Positions 1 to 11,006 of a DNA stretch of 64,000 bases are shown one piece after another. The position numbers and the translations under genes were made by a program. Position 1 is the stretch's first letter; the number at the start of each line of letters is the position of its first letter. Under the pieces are notes generated by a model. That model was not told where the DNA came from and ran no database searches. It saw only the letters and a program-made list of their open reading frames with translations. The stretch spans positions 2,294,001 to 2,358,000 of the forward strand of contig NZ_CP008747.1 of assembly GCF_000816085.1 (NCBI RefSeq), given 5' to 3'. The stretch is from Staphylococcus hyicus (GTDB lineage: Bacteria; Bacillota; Bacilli; Staphylococcales; Staphylococcaceae).

Positions 1-90
1 TTTCCCATTACCATTAATCCAAGAAAAAAGCCCAAAAATAACAACGCCGATTAAAGCTATAAACAGCACATTACGAAAAGCTTTTTGCAT
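1..90 (-). CDS. ftsH: FtsH ATP-dependent zinc metalloprotease, N-terminal fragment
   Basis: Only the first 30 codons are inside the window; the gene runs off the left edge. The translation starts MQKAFRNVLFIALIGVVIFG, a short cytoplasmic stretch followed by the first membrane helix, as in staphylococcal FtsH. A strong GGAGG ribosome site lies about 9 bases before the ATG. FtsH is a membrane-anchored AAA protease that degrades misfolded membrane and regulatory proteins. It sits directly downstream of hpt on the same strand, the standard Firmicute tilS-hpt-ftsH order. No catalytic part is visible, so the call rests on the N-terminus and the neighbours. Confidence 0.85.
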   Translation of the reverse strand, partial: MQKAFRNVLFIALIGVVIFGLFSWINGNGK

Positions 91-213
91 GCGTCGTTTC
101 CTCCTACTTCAAATATAAAACTAACAAAAATTTTACCATAATTTAATTACGACTGGCTAGTAATAGACATTGACAGCCACACTTCTCACAATCACATATC
201 TGTTTTTAAGTGA

Positions 214-753
214 TTATTGTTCATAAATTGCGGGTTTTAATGTGCCAATGTATGGTAAGTTACGATATTTTTCCTTGTAATCTAATCCGTAGCCTACGAC
301 AAACTCATCAGGAATTTGGCGACCTACATATTTCGCTTCGATGTCTGCTTTGCGACGATTCGGCTTATCGAGTAACGTCACTATTTCTAAAGATTTTACA
401 CGACGTGATGCGAGTAATTCTGTAATCGATTTTAATGTAGTTCCTGTTTCTAAAATATCTTCAATAATTAAGACATCTTTATTTTCAATTGACGTGCTTA
501 AATCTTTTAAAATTTGAACTTCACCTGTAGATTCTGTACCACCGTGGTAACTCGATACATCCATAAAATCAATGGATAACGGCGTATCAATACGTTTAAT
601 TAAATCCGTCATAAATAAGACAGACCCTTTTAAAATCCCTACACAAAGTAAATCTTTACCGCGATAATCTTCTGTAATAGCATGGCCTAACTTATCACAA
701 ATATCATAAATTTCCGTTTCAGTAAGTAATACATCTTTCAAATCATTTTTCAT
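214..753 (-). CDS. hpt: Hypoxanthine-guanine phosphoribosyltransferase
   Basis: Salvages hypoxanthine and guanine to IMP and GMP using PRPP in the cytoplasm. The 179-residue protein has the PRPP-binding loop VLIIEDILETGTTL at about residues 94-107 and the type-I PRTase flavin-free fold expected for HPRT. Three ATG codons are possible at the 5' end; the one at 753 gives the conserved M-x-NDLK start and correct spacing from GGAG, whereas the first ATG touches the ribosome site. The start lies inside the end of tilS, so the two genes are probably translationally coupled. Together with ftsH this is the classic tilS-hpt-ftsH cluster. Confidence 0.95.
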   Translation of the reverse strand: MKNDLKDVLLTETEIYDICDKLGHAITEDYRGKDLLCVGILKGSVLFMTDLIKRIDTPLSIDFMDVSSYHGGTESTGEVQILKDLSTSIENKDVLIIEDILETGTTLKSITELLASRRVKSLEIVTLLDKPNRRKADIEAKYVGRQIPDEFVVGYGLDYKEKYRNLPYIGTLKPAIYEQ

Positions 754-2023
754 CATTTTCATCTCCTAAATATGCGATAGTAATTATTTGTTTAACGTTA
801 TTATGTCGATATAGTGTGCCAACAGCTAATATGCATCCTGATGCATCCTCAACAACAGGCATATGTTCTCGCATTTGTTGAGGCACTTTAGCATCAATCA
901 TTAAGCGTGACACTTTTTTATGACCATATGGTTGTAGTGCAACACGATCCCCATTTTGACGCAATCGTATTTGTAAAGGGCCTTGTAGCTGTTGTAGTGA
1001 CTTAACTGTAATACAATATTCCCCAAAATGATGAACGCCAGGCGTCTTAATTTGTGTCATTGAGGGCGCTTTTTGACGCACTGTTGTTATGGATAATTTA
1101 TCATACACCTTATTAATCTGCCATGTGTTTGTAGCATAAAGTTCAATTTGTGCCACAGGTTGTGTGATTTGTTTAAACCACTGCTGATATTGCGTATCAC
1201 TTATCGGTACAACAGCTTCCCATTTTTGTATTAATTTATCCAGAACCATCATTCTAACATGTTCTGGACATTTATTGAACGACGTAAGAGACATCTCATA
1301 ATGTTGAGGGGTTTCTTTCACATGGATTGAAATGTAATCATCTGCCATTTGTTCAATTAATTGAATTGATGCCAAATGCATATCATAAAGCTTTTTTAAG
1401 TGTGTACTTTTAAAGTGATCATGTGCATCAATCCTAGGCAATATGTCTTGACGAATTGCATTGCGCACATATTTTGTGTCTTGGTTACTATCATCTTCAA
1501 AATATGGGACGTGATGTGTACTTTGGTATAATGCGATGTCATCTTTTGTGTCCTCAAGTAACGGGCGCACCAAACGATAACCTTGCCGTTGTTCACACGC
1601 TTGCATACCTAGAGCGCTGCGGTAAACCTTACCTGTAAAAATACGGTAGAATACCGTTTCTACTAAATCGTCAAAGTGATGAGCCGTCATTAACACGTCC
1701 GCATCCAATTGATGCATCATCTCTTCGAACCAAAGATAACGGGCAATGCGTGCATCATTTTGAATGCTACGCCCTTGTTCAACGACAGATTGTAGGTGGA
1801 GTCGATGTACATAAATCGACACTCCGTGTTGCTCGCAATACTTTTTAATAAAACCTTCTTCTTTATCCGAAGCATGACGCAACCCATGATGTACATGGAG
1901 CACTGTAAGTTGTTTGTATGTCGTTTGATATTGATGTAATAATCGATGCAATAAGACCATACTATCTATCCCAGTAGACACTGCAATAACGATATGATCA
2001 TATGGCTTCCAATTCACCTTCAT
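743..2023 (-). CDS. tilS: tRNA(Ile)-lysidine synthase
   Basis: Converts cytidine 34 of the CAU-anticodon tRNA-Ile to lysidine with ATP and lysine, so that the tRNA reads AUA and is charged with isoleucine. The N-terminal PP-loop ATPase has the variant P-loop STGIDS near residues 16-21 instead of the usual SGGxDS; S. aureus TilS, as I recall it, has the same variant. The HH-D motif TAHHFDDLVET follows, and the C-terminal TilS substrate-binding domain is present (about 426 residues in all). An upstream in-frame ATG exists, but the G-rich ribosome site lies between it and the chosen start. The 3' end overlaps the start of hpt. Confidence 0.93.
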   Translation of the reverse strand: MKVNWKPYDHIVIAVSTGIDSMVLLHRLLHQYQTTYKQLTVLHVHHGLRHASDKEEGFIKKYCEQHGVSIYVHRLHLQSVVEQGRSIQNDARIARYLWFEEMMHQLDADVLMTAHHFDDLVETVFYRIFTGKVYRSALGMQACEQRQGYRLVRPLLEDTKDDIALYQSTHHVPYFEDDSNQDTKYVRNAIRQDILPRIDAHDHFKSTHLKKLYDMHLASIQLIEQMADDYISIHVKETPQHYEMSLTSFNKCPEHVRMMVLDKLIQKWEAVVPISDTQYQQWFKQITQPVAQIELYATNTWQINKVYDKLSITTVRQKAPSMTQIKTPGVHHFGEYCITVKSLQQLQGPLQIRLRQNGDRVALQPYGHKKVSRLMIDAKVPQQMREHMPVVEDASGCILAVGTLYRHNNVKQIITIAYLGDENDEK

Positions 2024-2095
2024 CATTTCACCCCCCATACAAATAAGGGTTGAGATTCAAAGTATGCCTTCGTTTCTCAACCCCTTGCATTAAAT

Positions 2096-2473
2096 TTAGC
2101 GACGTGCGCCTCTACCACCACGTCTAGATTCTGTTTGACGCTTAATAGAAGTAAGTTTATCCTCACTATCTTTTAAGAAGTTTGATAGTTTTTTCTCAAA
2201 GTCTTCTGGTTTTTGTGCCGGTTTTTGTCTACGTGGACGCTCTTTGGCTTTTTTAATTGAAAGACTGATTTTGCCATCATCGGCGATGGATAATACTTTA
2301 ACCTCAACGTCATCCCCGACAGTTAAGTGATCTTCTACGTTTTCTACATAGTTATCAGCGACTTCACTGATATGAACTAACCCACTTTTACCTTCAGGCA
2401 ACTCCACAAATGCACCGAATTTTTTGATACCAGTGACTTTACCTTTAACCTTACTTCCTACTTCGATTGACAT
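2096..2473 (-). CDS. yabR: S1-domain RNA-binding protein, YabR/GSP13 family
   Basis: A 125-residue protein whose first 70 residues form one S1 domain (VGSKVKGKVTGIKKFGAFVE, then SGLVHISEVAD). A basic, arginine-rich tail follows that ends GGRGARR. Family members bind RNA or ribosomes and act in general stress; the exact role in staphylococci is not settled. A GGGAGG ribosome site precedes the ATG. The gene lies between divIC and tilS as in Bacillus and S. aureus. It has its own clear sigma-A promoter upstream (see 2512-2540), so it probably starts the transcript running into tilS-hpt-ftsH. Confidence 0.88.
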   Translation of the reverse strand: MSIEVGSKVKGKVTGIKKFGAFVELPEGKSGLVHISEVADNYVENVEDHLTVGDDVEVKVLSIADDGKISLSIKKAKERPRRQKPAQKPEDFEKKLSNFLKDSEDKLTSIKRQTESRRGGRGARR

Positions 2474-2511
2474 TGTTTTAATGCATCCTCCCGAATTCGA
2501 TATTTAGTTCT

Positions 2512-2540
2512 ATTATACGTTTGTTTCCGCATTTTAACAA
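2512..2540 (-). promoter_or_regulatory. Sigma-A promoter for the S1-domain gene
   Basis: On the minus strand a TTGTTA -35 box and a perfect TATAAT -10 box are separated by 17 bases. The start site would fall about 30 bases before the ATG of the S1-domain gene. It probably drives the S1-tilS-hpt unit. Confidence 0.65.
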
Positions 2541-2667
2541 TGACAAATTGATGATTCACTATTTTATTTACGTATTTTACTAAAACTAAAATGAAACACA
2601 ATATCTTTTGACAGAAAGATGCATTGAACTTATAACAAGGAAATATGTCGTACCTACCATCACCGTA

Positions 2668-3054
2668 TTACTTTTTCTTTTTATTTTCTTTTGGTTGGTC
2701 TTCAGGTAACTTAAAGATGATTTCACCGTCGTTACTCAAATAATACTCATCACGCGCTACTTTTTCGATATAGGATGGATCATTTAAATTGTTAAGCTGC
2801 TCTTTGAGTTCAATTTCTTTATCTTGTAATTTTTGATATTCTTCTTCTTTAGCTTGACGTTCATTGGAAGCATCCGAATTGCTTTTCATTTGCGTAAATA
2901 CCAATAATAACATCACTGCAATAACGGCTAACAAAATGCCACCAAATACTAAAATACGCTTTTTCACAATACGTTTACGTTGATCATGCCGGCGTTTTTT
3001 AGCATTTTTTTGCGATGTATACTGATTGCCGATATTTTGAACTTTATCATTCAT
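2668..3054 (-). CDS. divIC: Cell-division protein DivIC (FtsB-like)
   Basis: A bitopic septum protein of the FtsL-DivIB-DivIC complex. The 128-residue sequence has a basic cytoplasmic N-terminus (KNAKKRRHDQRKRIVKKR), one membrane helix around residues 34-55 (ILVFGGILLAVIAVMLLLVF), and an extracellular coiled coil rich in E, K and L around residues 65-90. The conserved C-terminal part is VARDEYYLSNDGEIIFKLP. Length and position between rqcP and the S1-domain gene match the Firmicute family. It sits in the run of genes that starts at yabN/mazG. Confidence 0.9.
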   Translation of the reverse strand: MNDKVQNIGNQYTSQKNAKKRRHDQRKRIVKKRILVFGGILLAVIAVMLLLVFTQMKSNSDASNERQAKEEEYQKLQDKEIELKEQLNNLNDPSYIEKVARDEYYLSNDGEIIFKLPEDQPKENKKKK

Positions 3055-3078
3055 GCGGCGTCACCTTTCTTCGTATCC

Positions 3079-3336
3079 CTAATCAATCCGTTCCTCTTTT
3101 AAGATTTCATACATCCCTTTAGCATTTTCTTTCGTTGCATGTTCGCTCAGACCAGTCACTTTGATCGTCACGATTTTTTGTCCAAATTGAATTTCTATCG
3201 CGTCGTCTACTTTCACATCTGTACCCGCTTTAGCGGTTTGACCATTGATTTTAACACGGCCTTGATCACTCACTTCTTTTGCTAATGTGCGACGCTTGAT
3301 TAAACGTGATACTTTTAAATATTTATCGAGTCTCAT
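3079..3336 (-). CDS. rqcP: RqcP, S4-domain ribosome quality-control factor
   Basis: An 85-residue protein that is almost entirely one S4 RNA-binding domain: MRLDKYLKVSRLIKRRTLAK followed by VKINGQTAKAGTDVKVDD. RqcP (YabO, HslR-like) binds 50S-peptidyl-tRNA complexes and helps RqcH add C-terminal alanine tails to stalled chains. Its start overlaps the end of the yabN/mazG gene by 14 bases, which suggests coupled translation. The family and position are the same in Bacillus subtilis. Confidence 0.9.
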   Translation of the reverse strand: MRLDKYLKVSRLIKRRTLAKEVSDQGRVKINGQTAKAGTDVKVDDAIEIQFGQKIVTIKVTGLSEHATKENAKGMYEILKEERID

Positions 3337-4510
3337 GATGCCCTCCTCGCTCTAAATAAGCTTTTAATGCTTCTTCTGACAAGTCTTGATTTTTGATTTC
3401 ATCATACAATTTTAAGAAATGGGTCGCAAATATTTTTTCAAATTTCACACGCGGCGGTTTACCTTCTGCAGCTTTTTGTTCTTGCCAAATTGATTTAACA
3501 TCTTCCACACTGTCAGCTTCGCCCTCACCAAAAATGTGTGGGTGACGACGAATCATTTTTTCAGAAAGGCTCGCCACTATTTCACGCGTTTCCATGTACC
3601 CTTGCTTTTGACCTATATTGGCATGTAATAGAACTTGTAGTAATATATCACCCAGCTCTTCTATCATGTGCCAATCATCTTCATTGTCAATAGCTTCAAA
3701 AAGTTCAAATGTTTCTTCAAGTAAATAACGTTTAAGAGATGTATGGGTTTGTACTTTATCCCATGGGCAACCTGTTTCATCATCAACTAAAGATGCAATC
3801 ACTTGATCTGCAAATTCAAAGTCACCGTATAACGCAGTATCTTCGGTAATTGCAGGAATGATTACACTCGTAAGATTCGTAAATACATCCTCATGATCGA
3901 GTTCATATAATGGACAAGTGTAACGTGTCGCCCCCGATTGGTTCGCACCATCCACAATATGCACTTCAAAGTCATCAGGATAACGGGTCATCAGCGTCAA
4001 TTTTAAGTCCCCTGCAACCATAGCACTGTACACTTGTGTAACGAGCGTTGTCGTACGTGGATTTAACGTTTCTTTTTTAAGTGCCGTCGCATCTAACATT
4101 GTAAACCCATCATTCGGATCCAACTTTACAGCTTCAAACACATCATCGATAAAACTACGTCCCCCTCGCACGTCCACCACAACATCAAATTGTGGCGCTT
4201 TTTGAAAAAGCAATTGCGTTGTCGTTTCTGCAACACGTGGATGACCTGGCACCGCATAGACAATATCTTCAGTTCGAGCATGTTGTAAAAGTTGATCTGT
4301 AATCGCTTCATACACAGGTTCGAATGAATCATATTGTTCATAAACGGCATCAAAGCTTACGATATCTATATCTTGAAGTTCTGCTATCACTGGATGATCT
4401 ATCGTACGCACATATACTTTGGATTGACTTTGCAAAAAGCGATAAATACCTAATGGTAGGTCGTCTAAACCGTAATTACCCAAACCAATAATTGTAATAT
4501 GATGTGTCAT
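3323..4510 (-). CDS. mazG: YabN: tetrapyrrole methylase-like domain fused to MazG pyrophosphohydrolase
   Basis: A 395-residue two-domain protein. Residues 1 to about 210 resemble SAM-dependent tetrapyrrole (uroporphyrin) methylases (ITIIGLGNYGLDDLPLGIY, VYAVPGHPRVAETT). Residues about 235-345 are a MazG NTP pyrophosphohydrolase domain with the metal-binding pattern LEETFELFEAI and IEELGDILLQVLL and the starting motif ETGCPWDKVQTH. MazG domains remove non-canonical or excess NTPs; the role of the methylase-like half is unknown. The start overlaps the stop of the flippase gene by 4 bases and the end overlaps rqcP. Confidence 0.92.
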   Translation of the reverse strand: MTHHITIIGLGNYGLDDLPLGIYRFLQSQSKVYVRTIDHPVIAELQDIDIVSFDAVYEQYDSFEPVYEAITDQLLQHARTEDIVYAVPGHPRVAETTTQLLFQKAPQFDVVVDVRGGRSFIDDVFEAVKLDPNDGFTMLDATALKKETLNPRTTTLVTQVYSAMVAGDLKLTLMTRYPDDFEVHIVDGANQSGATRYTCPLYELDHEDVFTNLTSVIIPAITEDTALYGDFEFADQVIASLVDDETGCPWDKVQTHTSLKRYLLEETFELFEAIDNEDDWHMIEELGDILLQVLLHANIGQKQGYMETREIVASLSEKMIRRHPHIFGEGEADSVEDVKSIWQEQKAAEGKPPRVKFEKIFATHFLKLYDEIKNQDLSEEALKAYLERGGHHETR

Positions 4511-6036
4511 GATTTTCTCCTTTTCATTATATCAATGATTTTATCGCCAAACGGTAAATGTACCCATTCATCTTCATTTAAAATACGCATCCAAACGAGC
4601 ATTACGCTCATACTTCCGACACCAATAGAAGCACTGATCATCAATTCTAGAAGGCCTCCTATTCTAGACATTGATGGAATCAAGTAATGCGTTAATTGTA
4701 CACTAGCTGTCATCGTCAATAAAGCGACAACAAGTTTTAAATAAAATTTTCTTAATGCAAGCAGCATATAAAGTCGGATGATGTGTCTGTGTAGATACAG
4801 TGCAAAAACAATAAGTGCGACTACTGTAGAAATGCTCGCACCGACAATACCAAACTTTAAAATTAAAATGAGATTCAATAGTAGCTTGATGACTAATCCT
4901 ATGATAATCCCTTTAAACACAACCCGATAATGATTTTGAACTTCGAGCAACGCAATATACATCATGATAAGTGATACAAAAATAACCGTTAACATGTAAA
5001 TGGAAAGGGTCATCGTTAAATCATTACTTTTAAAGAAAACTGCATTCAATAATGGTAATAAATTCATTAAACCGATGCCACTTGCGCAACTAATGACAAT
5101 GGTAATTTTTAATGATGCATTCGCGTAACTATTCATCTGATCGTAACGCCCCGCTTTTTGGGTGTCTGTTAATAATGGAATTAATACAAAACAAAATGTG
5201 GTCGTTACAATTAATCCCATTTGTATAAAAGAAGCCCCGCGGTCGTATATCCCTTTTTGGGTAATCGCGTCTTGAAATGTCAATCCTTGGCCGTGTTGGA
5301 GCATATTGATGATAGTAAAACTATCCACGACTTGCCATAAAATGACAATCAGTTGACTCAATGCAAAAATAACGGTGGCAATGATAAATTGTCGCCAAGG
5401 AATCGTTTGAGGAAGCGTGACTTTAGGTAATGACATAAACCACCATAAAAAGAGAGATGCTCCAACAAAACCTATAGATGATGCTAAAATCGCCCACATC
5501 CCCGCATCATAAATCGACAAACGCGATTGTGTAAACAAGACAATAACCACGACAATGATACTCACACGTATGGCTTGTTCAATAACTTGTGAAAACGCAG
5601 GCTTATTCATATCAAACGTTGATTGATAATAACCTCTTAAAATACCGAGTACCCCCACAACCACAAATGCAACGCTCGCTGCACGAATCATGGGTGCTAA
5701 ATGAACATCACCCATTAAAATAGCGACGATGTCCGCACCTATAAAGAGTGTGAGACAAATCAGACACCCAAACACTTCTAACACAATAATGAGTTGGCGA
5801 ATGAGTGCGCGATTAGCTTCCTTACCTCCCAAAATTTGCGTCAATGCACTCGGTATCGCATTACTAGCTAATACTACACCTAATGCGACGATAGGATATA
5901 TCTGCTGATAAGCGTACAACCCGTCGTCACCTAAAATATTTTGATAAGGGACACGATATAATGCGCTTAAAATTTTTACAACGATTAATGCAAGCGTTAA
6001 AACAACGACACCATTGAATGCAGATTTAGTTGACAT
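4507..6036 (-). CDS. MurJ/SpoVB-like polysaccharide flippase (MOP superfamily)
   Basis: A 509-residue integral membrane protein with about 14 predicted membrane helices and very few charged residues. The family (YabM/SpoVB/MurJ branch of the MOP exporter superfamily) moves lipid-linked sugars such as lipid II or wall polymers across the membrane. I cannot tell from sequence which substrate this copy uses. The start overlaps the end of mfd by 11 bases and the stop overlaps yabN/mazG by 4, so mfd, the flippase, yabN and rqcP form one tightly packed unit. Confidence 0.85.
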   Translation of the reverse strand: MSTKSAFNGVVVLTLALIVVKILSALYRVPYQNILGDDGLYAYQQIYPIVALGVVLASNAIPSALTQILGGKEANRALIRQLIIVLEVFGCLICLTLFIGADIVAILMGDVHLAPMIRAASVAFVVVGVLGILRGYYQSTFDMNKPAFSQVIEQAIRVSIIVVVIVLFTQSRLSIYDAGMWAILASSIGFVGASLFLWWFMSLPKVTLPQTIPWRQFIIATVIFALSQLIVILWQVVDSFTIINMLQHGQGLTFQDAITQKGIYDRGASFIQMGLIVTTTFCFVLIPLLTDTQKAGRYDQMNSYANASLKITIVISCASGIGLMNLLPLLNAVFFKSNDLTMTLSIYMLTVIFVSLIMMYIALLEVQNHYRVVFKGIIIGLVIKLLLNLILILKFGIVGASISTVVALIVFALYLHRHIIRLYMLLALRKFYLKLVVALLTMTASVQLTHYLIPSMSRIGGLLELMISASIGVGSMSVMLVWMRILNEDEWVHLPFGDKIIDIMKRRKS

Positions 6037-9000
6037 TGTCTAACTTCAAGCTTTCTTCAATTGTTTTCGCTAAAAATTTAAGCGCTTCTAGCCATTGTTT
6101 CCCTTTCGTGAGCGTCACTTTCATACAACCCGCTTCAACGCCAACCTTCATACCTCGGCCTAAAGCTTCTGTATTTTTAAAGAGCGCTTCTCCATCAATC
6201 TGTTGCGTGCCTTGTTCAGTTAATAACACCTCAACCACTTTGCCCTTATCTTTTACATGCTGTACACCAACATGCATCAAATGTACTTTAATTTCTACAG
6301 TATCTAGAAGTTGCGCTACTTCTGTAGGATAATCATTGAAACGGTCTAACAATTCGTCCTTAATATCCATTAATTGTGCCAGAGTTTCAGTCGCACGTAG
6401 TTTTTTATAAATTTCAATTTTCGCTTGTTCATTTCGAATATATTCCGCTGGTAAGTATGCATCTAGACGTAAATCCATTTCAATTTCAGGGACATGTTGC
6501 ACTTCTTTAATACCACGTTTTTCATTCACTGCTTCTTCTAACATTTGAGAATATAAATCGAATCCAACTGAATCGATAAATCCATGCTGCTGTTTACCGA
6601 GTAAATTACCAGCGCCACGAATATTTAAGTCACGCATCGCAATTTTAAAGCCGCTTCCTAATTCTGTAAATTCTTTAATGGCTTGTAAGCGTTCTTCGGC
6701 CGTTTCATTCAACACTTTGTTTGGTGTATGAAGAAAATAAGCGTATCCGATACGACTTGAACGACCAACACGTCCTCGTAATTGATACAGTTGGCTTAAG
6801 CCAAAGCGATCTGCCTCTTCAATAATTAACGTATTCGCATTAGGTACGTCTACACCCGTTTCAATAATCGTCGTCGTAACAAGAATGTCGTAAGCTCCAT
6901 TGATGAAGTCAAGCATGGTTTCTTCTAAATCTCGTTCAGGCAATTGTCCGTGTGCCACACCAATAGAGGCTTCAGGCATCAACATTTGCAATTGTTCACG
7001 TTTTTCATAAATGGATTGTACTTTATTGTACAAATAAAAAACTTGTCCATCACGAGCTAATTCTCGCTCTAAAGCTTCTTTAATAAAGTTGCCATTTTGT
7101 TCTAATACGTACGTTTGTACTGGAAAGCGGTTTTCAGGTGGCGTCTCAATGACCGATAAGTCGCGCACACCGAGCATACTCATGTGTAGCGTTCTCGGAA
7201 TAGGCGTCGCAGTGAGCGTAAGTACATCTACGTTCGCTTTTAAAGACTTGATTTTTTCTTTATGACGCACGCCAAATCGTTGTTCTTCATCAACTACAAG
7301 TAATCCGAGGTCTTTATACTCTACTGTTTTGCCTAACAACTTATGCGTCCCAACAACGATATCGACAAAACCAGATTTGAGCCCTTCTTTCGTTTCACGA
7401 ATTTCTTTTGGCGTTCTAAAACGACTCATAAGGTGAATTTCTACAGGGAAATCACGCATTCGTTCAATAAGTGTTTCGTAATGTTGTTGTGCCAAGATTG
7501 TTGTAGGTACGAGAAAAGCGACTTGTTTTCCTGACATGACAGCTTTAAAAGCCGCACGTACTGCCACTTCGGTTTTTCCGTAACCCACATCTCCACATAA
7601 AAGACGATCCATTGGACGCGCCTGTTCCATATCACCTTTAATTTCATCTATCGATTTTGCTTGGTCTTCGGTTAATTCGTATGGGAAGTCCATTTCAAAA
7701 ACATGTTGTTCTTCTGTGTCTGGGCTAAATTGATAACCCACTGACTTTTCACGTTCTTTATACAATGCAATCAGCTCATCCGCAATATCTTCCACACTGC
7801 TTTGAACTTTGGCTTTTGTTTTCTTCCAATCACTACCACCTAGTTTATATAGTTTAGGTGTTTTGTCTTCAGAGCCGACATATTTCTGAACTTGCTCCAT
7901 TTGGTCGACCGGAACAAACAACTGATCTGTGCCTTTATATTGAATTTTAATGTAATCTCGATGAACGTCTCCCACTTCTAGTGTTTCAACACCTAAATAA
8001 CGGCCTACCCCGTGGTGAATATGTACGACGTAATCTCCAACATTCAACTCTTGATAAGATTTAATTTTCTCTGCATTACTTAACGTTTTACGCCGTTTTT
8101 TGGACGCTTTTTTCTGCTTTGATTTAAATAGTTCTCGTTCTGTGACAACGACGAGCGACATGTAAGGTAACTCAAAGCCTTCAGATAGACTCCCTTCAAT
8201 AATTGCCGCGTGTCCTTCGTCAAGTTGCGTGATATCTGCGCTCATGAGCGTTGGAACATGGATCTCACTTAACATCGCTTGGATACGATCCTTTTTCGTT
8301 TCAGTTTCCGCGATAACGACCATACGGTAACCTTGCTTCATGTAACGCTGAAATTCAGATGTCATAATGTCATATTGACCGTAAAACTGTTGTACCGGTT
8401 TACAAGAAAACTTCATCATTTGGTCAAGCTTTACAGACATCGACGACGTAAATAACGTAAAATACGTTACCGGCGTATGTTTAAGCAACTGTTCAACCGT
8501 GTCATTGGTCATAAAACGTTGACCTATAAATCCTTTACCTGACTCAATCAAGTTTTGTAAAAATGCTTCTGATTCTGTCATCAATGTTTCTTCTGTTTCT
8601 TTAACGCGGTTATATTCATCCATCAACACAATTGCATTGTCTTTAAAATAGTCTCGTAACGTCGTTTCCGTATCATACATAAATGCAATTAAACGACGTA
8701 ATACTTGTGGATCAAACAGTTCGTCTTCCACAATATTAAAACTATCGTATGTGTCTTTAACTTCTTGACGTACTGATTGATCTACTTTCGGTCTCGTAGT
8801 TTCATATGCTGTTTTAAGATTTGTTATAAGTTGGCGGCGAACTTCAGGCGTCATAATATAATCATGTGCCGAAGTGATATCGACATGTTGAATATTGTCT
8901 GAAGAACGTTGTGATTCTACATCAAACTTGCGAATCGAATCCACTTCTGTATCAAAGAGTTCAATACGCACAGGGTCACCTAACAGAGGATAAATATCAA

Positions 9001-9538
9001 TAATCCCGCCACGTAATGAAAACTCACCAATATTAGAAACGACTGATTCACGTCGATACCCCATATTAACAAGACACGCTAAAAAATGATCCACATCCAC
9101 GTCATCTCCAATATTGAGATGAATTTGATGCTCTCGCCAAATGGCTTTAGGTGTTACCAATTTTTTTAAGCCGTTTAAAGGAATGACAAACAAGCCGCGT
9201 CGTTCATGTGCAAGTGCCGTTAAAGTACGTACACGTTCACTCATAAACTCCGGGCTTTGCGTTGAAAATTCTTCTGTCATGATGTCTTGAACGGGATATT
9301 TGTAAATTTCATCATCGGGAACAAATTGTAACAAATCCGCTTCTAATTTATCCATTTGATAGACGTTGTTTGTCACTAACAACACTTGACGGTGTTGATT
9401 ATGATATAGTTCTGCAATCATCGCCGCTTTCGCACTGGGCATTAACCCTGTAACTAGAACATTTTCTTCTCCCACATGGGTAGATAGTGCTTTAAATTGC
9501 TGATCTCTATTGATAATTTCATTGATTATTGTTTTCAC
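6026..9538 (-). CDS. mfd: Transcription-repair coupling factor Mfd
   Basis: Removes RNA polymerase stalled at DNA lesions and recruits UvrA. The 1170-residue protein has the full architecture: an N-terminal UvrB-like part, the RNA-polymerase-interacting domain (about 490-560, including [20 protein letters not shown]), the RecG-like translocase with Walker [12 protein letters not shown] and DEEQ box [10 protein letters not shown], and the C-terminal TRCF domain. Length matches other Firmicute Mfd proteins. The ATG overlaps the stop of pth by 4 bases, giving translational coupling, and the 3' end runs into the flippase gene. Confidence 0.97.
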   Translation of the reverse strand: MKTIINEIINRDQQFKALSTHVGEENVLVTGLMPSAKAAMIAELYHNQHRQVLLVTNNVYQMDKLEADLLQFVPDDEIYKYPVQDIMTEEFSTQSPEFMSERVRTLTALAHERRGLFVIPLNGLKKLVTPKAIWREHQIHLNIGDDVDVDHFLACLVNMGYRRESVVSNIGEFSLRGGIIDIYPLLGDPVRIELFDTEVDSIRKFDVESQRSSDNIQHVDITSAHDYIMTPEVRRQLITNLKTAYETTRPKVDQSVRQEVKDTYDSFNIVEDELFDPQVLRRLIAFMYDTETTLRDYFKDNAIVLMDEYNRVKETEETLMTESEAFLQNLIESGKGFIGQRFMTNDTVEQLLKHTPVTYFTLFTSSMSVKLDQMMKFSCKPVQQFYGQYDIMTSEFQRYMKQGYRMVVIAETETKKDRIQAMLSEIHVPTLMSADITQLDEGHAAIIEGSLSEGFELPYMSLVVVTERELFKSKQKKASKKRRKTLSNAEKIKSYQELNVGDYVVHIHHGVGRYLGVETLEVGDVHRDYIKIQYKGTDQLFVPVDQMEQVQKYVGSEDKTPKLYKLGGSDWKKTKAKVQSSVEDIADELIALYKEREKSVGYQFSPDTEEQHVFEMDFPYELTEDQAKSIDEIKGDMEQARPMDRLLCGDVGYGKTEVAVRAAFKAVMSGKQVAFLVPTTILAQQHYETLIERMRDFPVEIHLMSRFRTPKEIRETKEGLKSGFVDIVVGTHKLLGKTVEYKDLGLLVVDEEQRFGVRHKEKIKSLKANVDVLTLTATPIPRTLHMSMLGVRDLSVIETPPENRFPVQTYVLEQNGNFIKEALERELARDGQVFYLYNKVQSIYEKREQLQMLMPEASIGVAHGQLPERDLEETMLDFINGAYDILVTTTIIETGVDVPNANTLIIEEADRFGLSQLYQLRGRVGRSSRIGYAYFLHTPNKVLNETAEERLQAIKEFTELGSGFKIAMRDLNIRGAGNLLGKQQHGFIDSVGFDLYSQMLEEAVNEKRGIKEVQHVPEIEMDLRLDAYLPAEYIRNEQAKIEIYKKLRATETLAQLMDIKDELLDRFNDYPTEVAQLLDTVEIKVHLMHVGVQHVKDKGKVVEVLLTEQGTQQIDGEALFKNTEALGRGMKVGVEAGCMKVTLTKGKQWLEALKFLAKTIEESLKLDNVN

Positions 9539-10104
9539 TTTACTTCACCGTTATATTGATTCATGATATTCTCAAATTTTTTATTTTGAATAAATGCTTC
9601 TACAGCGTCAGCCACGTGTGTGATTACAGGTTGCATCACTTTCATTTCCTCTGATGAGAATTTTTGTAATACATAATCAACGACAGGGATACGCGATGAA
9701 CGATCTATCCCGATGCGAATACGCTTAAATTCTTGTGTTCCTAAATGTTGAATCAGTGATTTAATCCCATTGTGACCACCTGCACTTCCTTTTTGACGCA
9801 AACGCATATGGCCTTGTGCAAGGTCCAAATCATCATAAAGCACTAATATGTCTTCTACATCTATATTGTAATAATCCATCAGTGGGCGCACTGCCTCACC
9901 AGACAAGTTCATAAACGTCAACGGCTCTAAAAAGATTACTTTTTCGCCAAATAAATGAGCGACAGTATAAGCCCCACGAAATTTTTGTTTATCTAATTTT
10001 AATTGGTGACGTGCGATAAGATGATCTATCACTTCAAAGCCAATGTTATGGCGTGTTTGTTCGTATTTTTTTCCTACATTCCCTAAGCCGACGATGAGTT
10101 TCAT
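9535..10104 (-). CDS. pth: Peptidyl-tRNA hydrolase
   Basis: Releases tRNA from prematurely dropped peptidyl-tRNA. The 189-residue protein shows the family start [20 protein letters not shown], which contains the catalytic His of RHN. It also has the conserved [21 protein letters not shown] and [12 protein letters not shown] blocks. An AAGGAGG site lies before the ATG. It precedes mfd with a 4-base overlap and is separated from rplY by the rplY terminator, so it probably starts the pth-mfd-flippase-yabN-rqcP unit. Confidence 0.96.
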   Translation of the reverse strand: MKLIVGLGNVGKKYEQTRHNIGFEVIDHLIARHQLKLDKQKFRGAYTVAHLFGEKVIFLEPLTFMNLSGEAVRPLMDYYNIDVEDILVLYDDLDLAQGHMRLRQKGSAGGHNGIKSLIQHLGTQEFKRIRIGIDRSSRIPVVDYVLQKFSSEEMKVMQPVITHVADAVEAFIQNKKFENIMNQYNGEVK

Positions 10105-10257
10105 TATGTATCCTCCTTGAAATCATCTAATTTTACAATTTAATCATATTCCATACTAACATAAAATGGGTCACAGACGAGAAATAAACGCTATAAAAAC
10201 AGCGTATGCTTCAAATTACCTCGACACACGAAGCAAGAGGCAAATCGAAACACAAAA

Positions 10258-10295
10258 AAGACATAACAACGGCACTTGGCACGTTATTATGTCTT
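10258..10295 (-). terminator. Rho-independent terminator after rplY
   Basis: A near-perfect hairpin (AAGACATAA-y-AACG pairing with CGTT-r-TTATGTCTT) around a short loop is followed on the minus strand by six T residues. It lies 16 bases after the rplY stop codon. Confidence 0.85.
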
Positions 10296-10310
10296 AAAGC
10301 TTGATAAAGA

Positions 10311-10976
10311 TTACGCTTCTTTATCTTCTGAACCTTCTTCGCCTTCTTCAGTTGATTCACCGATTACTTCTGGTTCAGCTGTTTCAGCGTCACCTTCCAT
10401 TGCAGCGATTTCTTCTTCAGATGGCTCTTCAGTTGGTGCTACAACAGAAACAACTGTTTCATCTGCAGCAGTTTCAATTGTGAAGTCACCAGATACTTTA
10501 ATGTCAGCAACTGATAAGCTGTCGTTAACGTCTAATTCTGTAACGTCAACTTCAATTGATTCAGGAATGTTATCAGGTGTAGCAGTTACTTCGATGTTGA
10601 ATAATGGTTGTTCAACAACGCCACCTTCACTTGCACCTTTCGCTTCACCAACTAAGCTTACAGGTACTTCTACAGTACGCGCTTCGCTCATGTTGATTGC
10701 TAAGAAGTCGATGTGAGTGATTTGGTTTTTAAGTGGATCAAATTGGTAATCAGATACCATAACTTTGATTTCTTTTGAACCAACGCCTAATTGAATAACA
10801 CCGTTACGTCCAACTTCACGGATTAATTTGATGAATTCTACTTCATCAACTTTTACAGATACGTTTTTAGTACCGTATCCATAAACAACTGCTGGTACTT
10901 TACCTGCTTCACGGATTTTGCGTAATTCACCGCGTGTTTGTTTACCTTTACGAATAATAGACTTTAAAGAAGCCAT
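10311..10976 (-). CDS. rplY: Ribosomal protein bL25, long Ctc form
   Basis: A 5S rRNA-binding protein of the 50S subunit, also known as general stress protein Ctc. The 221-residue protein has the N-terminal L25 beta-barrel (about 1-95), then the C-terminal Ctc domain (about 96-185), and a strongly acidic tail rich in Glu that ends [11 protein letters not shown]. It lies between prs and pth as in Bacillus. It has a separate sigma-A promoter in the prs end (11080-11108) and a 97-base leader with an unusual inverted-repeat structure (11007-11050). It ends in its own terminator, so it is expressed as a single unit at least in part. Confidence 0.95.
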   Translation of the reverse strand: MASLKSIIRKGKQTRGELRKIREAGKVPAVVYGYGTKNVSVKVDEVEFIKLIREVGRNGVIQLGVGSKEIKVMVSDYQFDPLKNQITHIDFLAINMSEARTVEVPVSLVGEAKGASEGGVVEQPLFNIEVTATPDNIPESIEVDVTELDVNDSLSVADIKVSGDFTIETAADETVVSVVAPTEEPSEEEIAAMEGDAETAEPEVIGESTEEGEEGSEDKEA

Positions 10977-11006
10977 ATTTCGTTTCCACCTTTCTTAATG
11001 CACTTA

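Noticed and set aside
10276-10716. Serine-rich 146-codon frame on the plus strand
   Set aside because: It is antisense to the acidic tail and body of rplY; the composition is a reflection of GAA/GAT codons.
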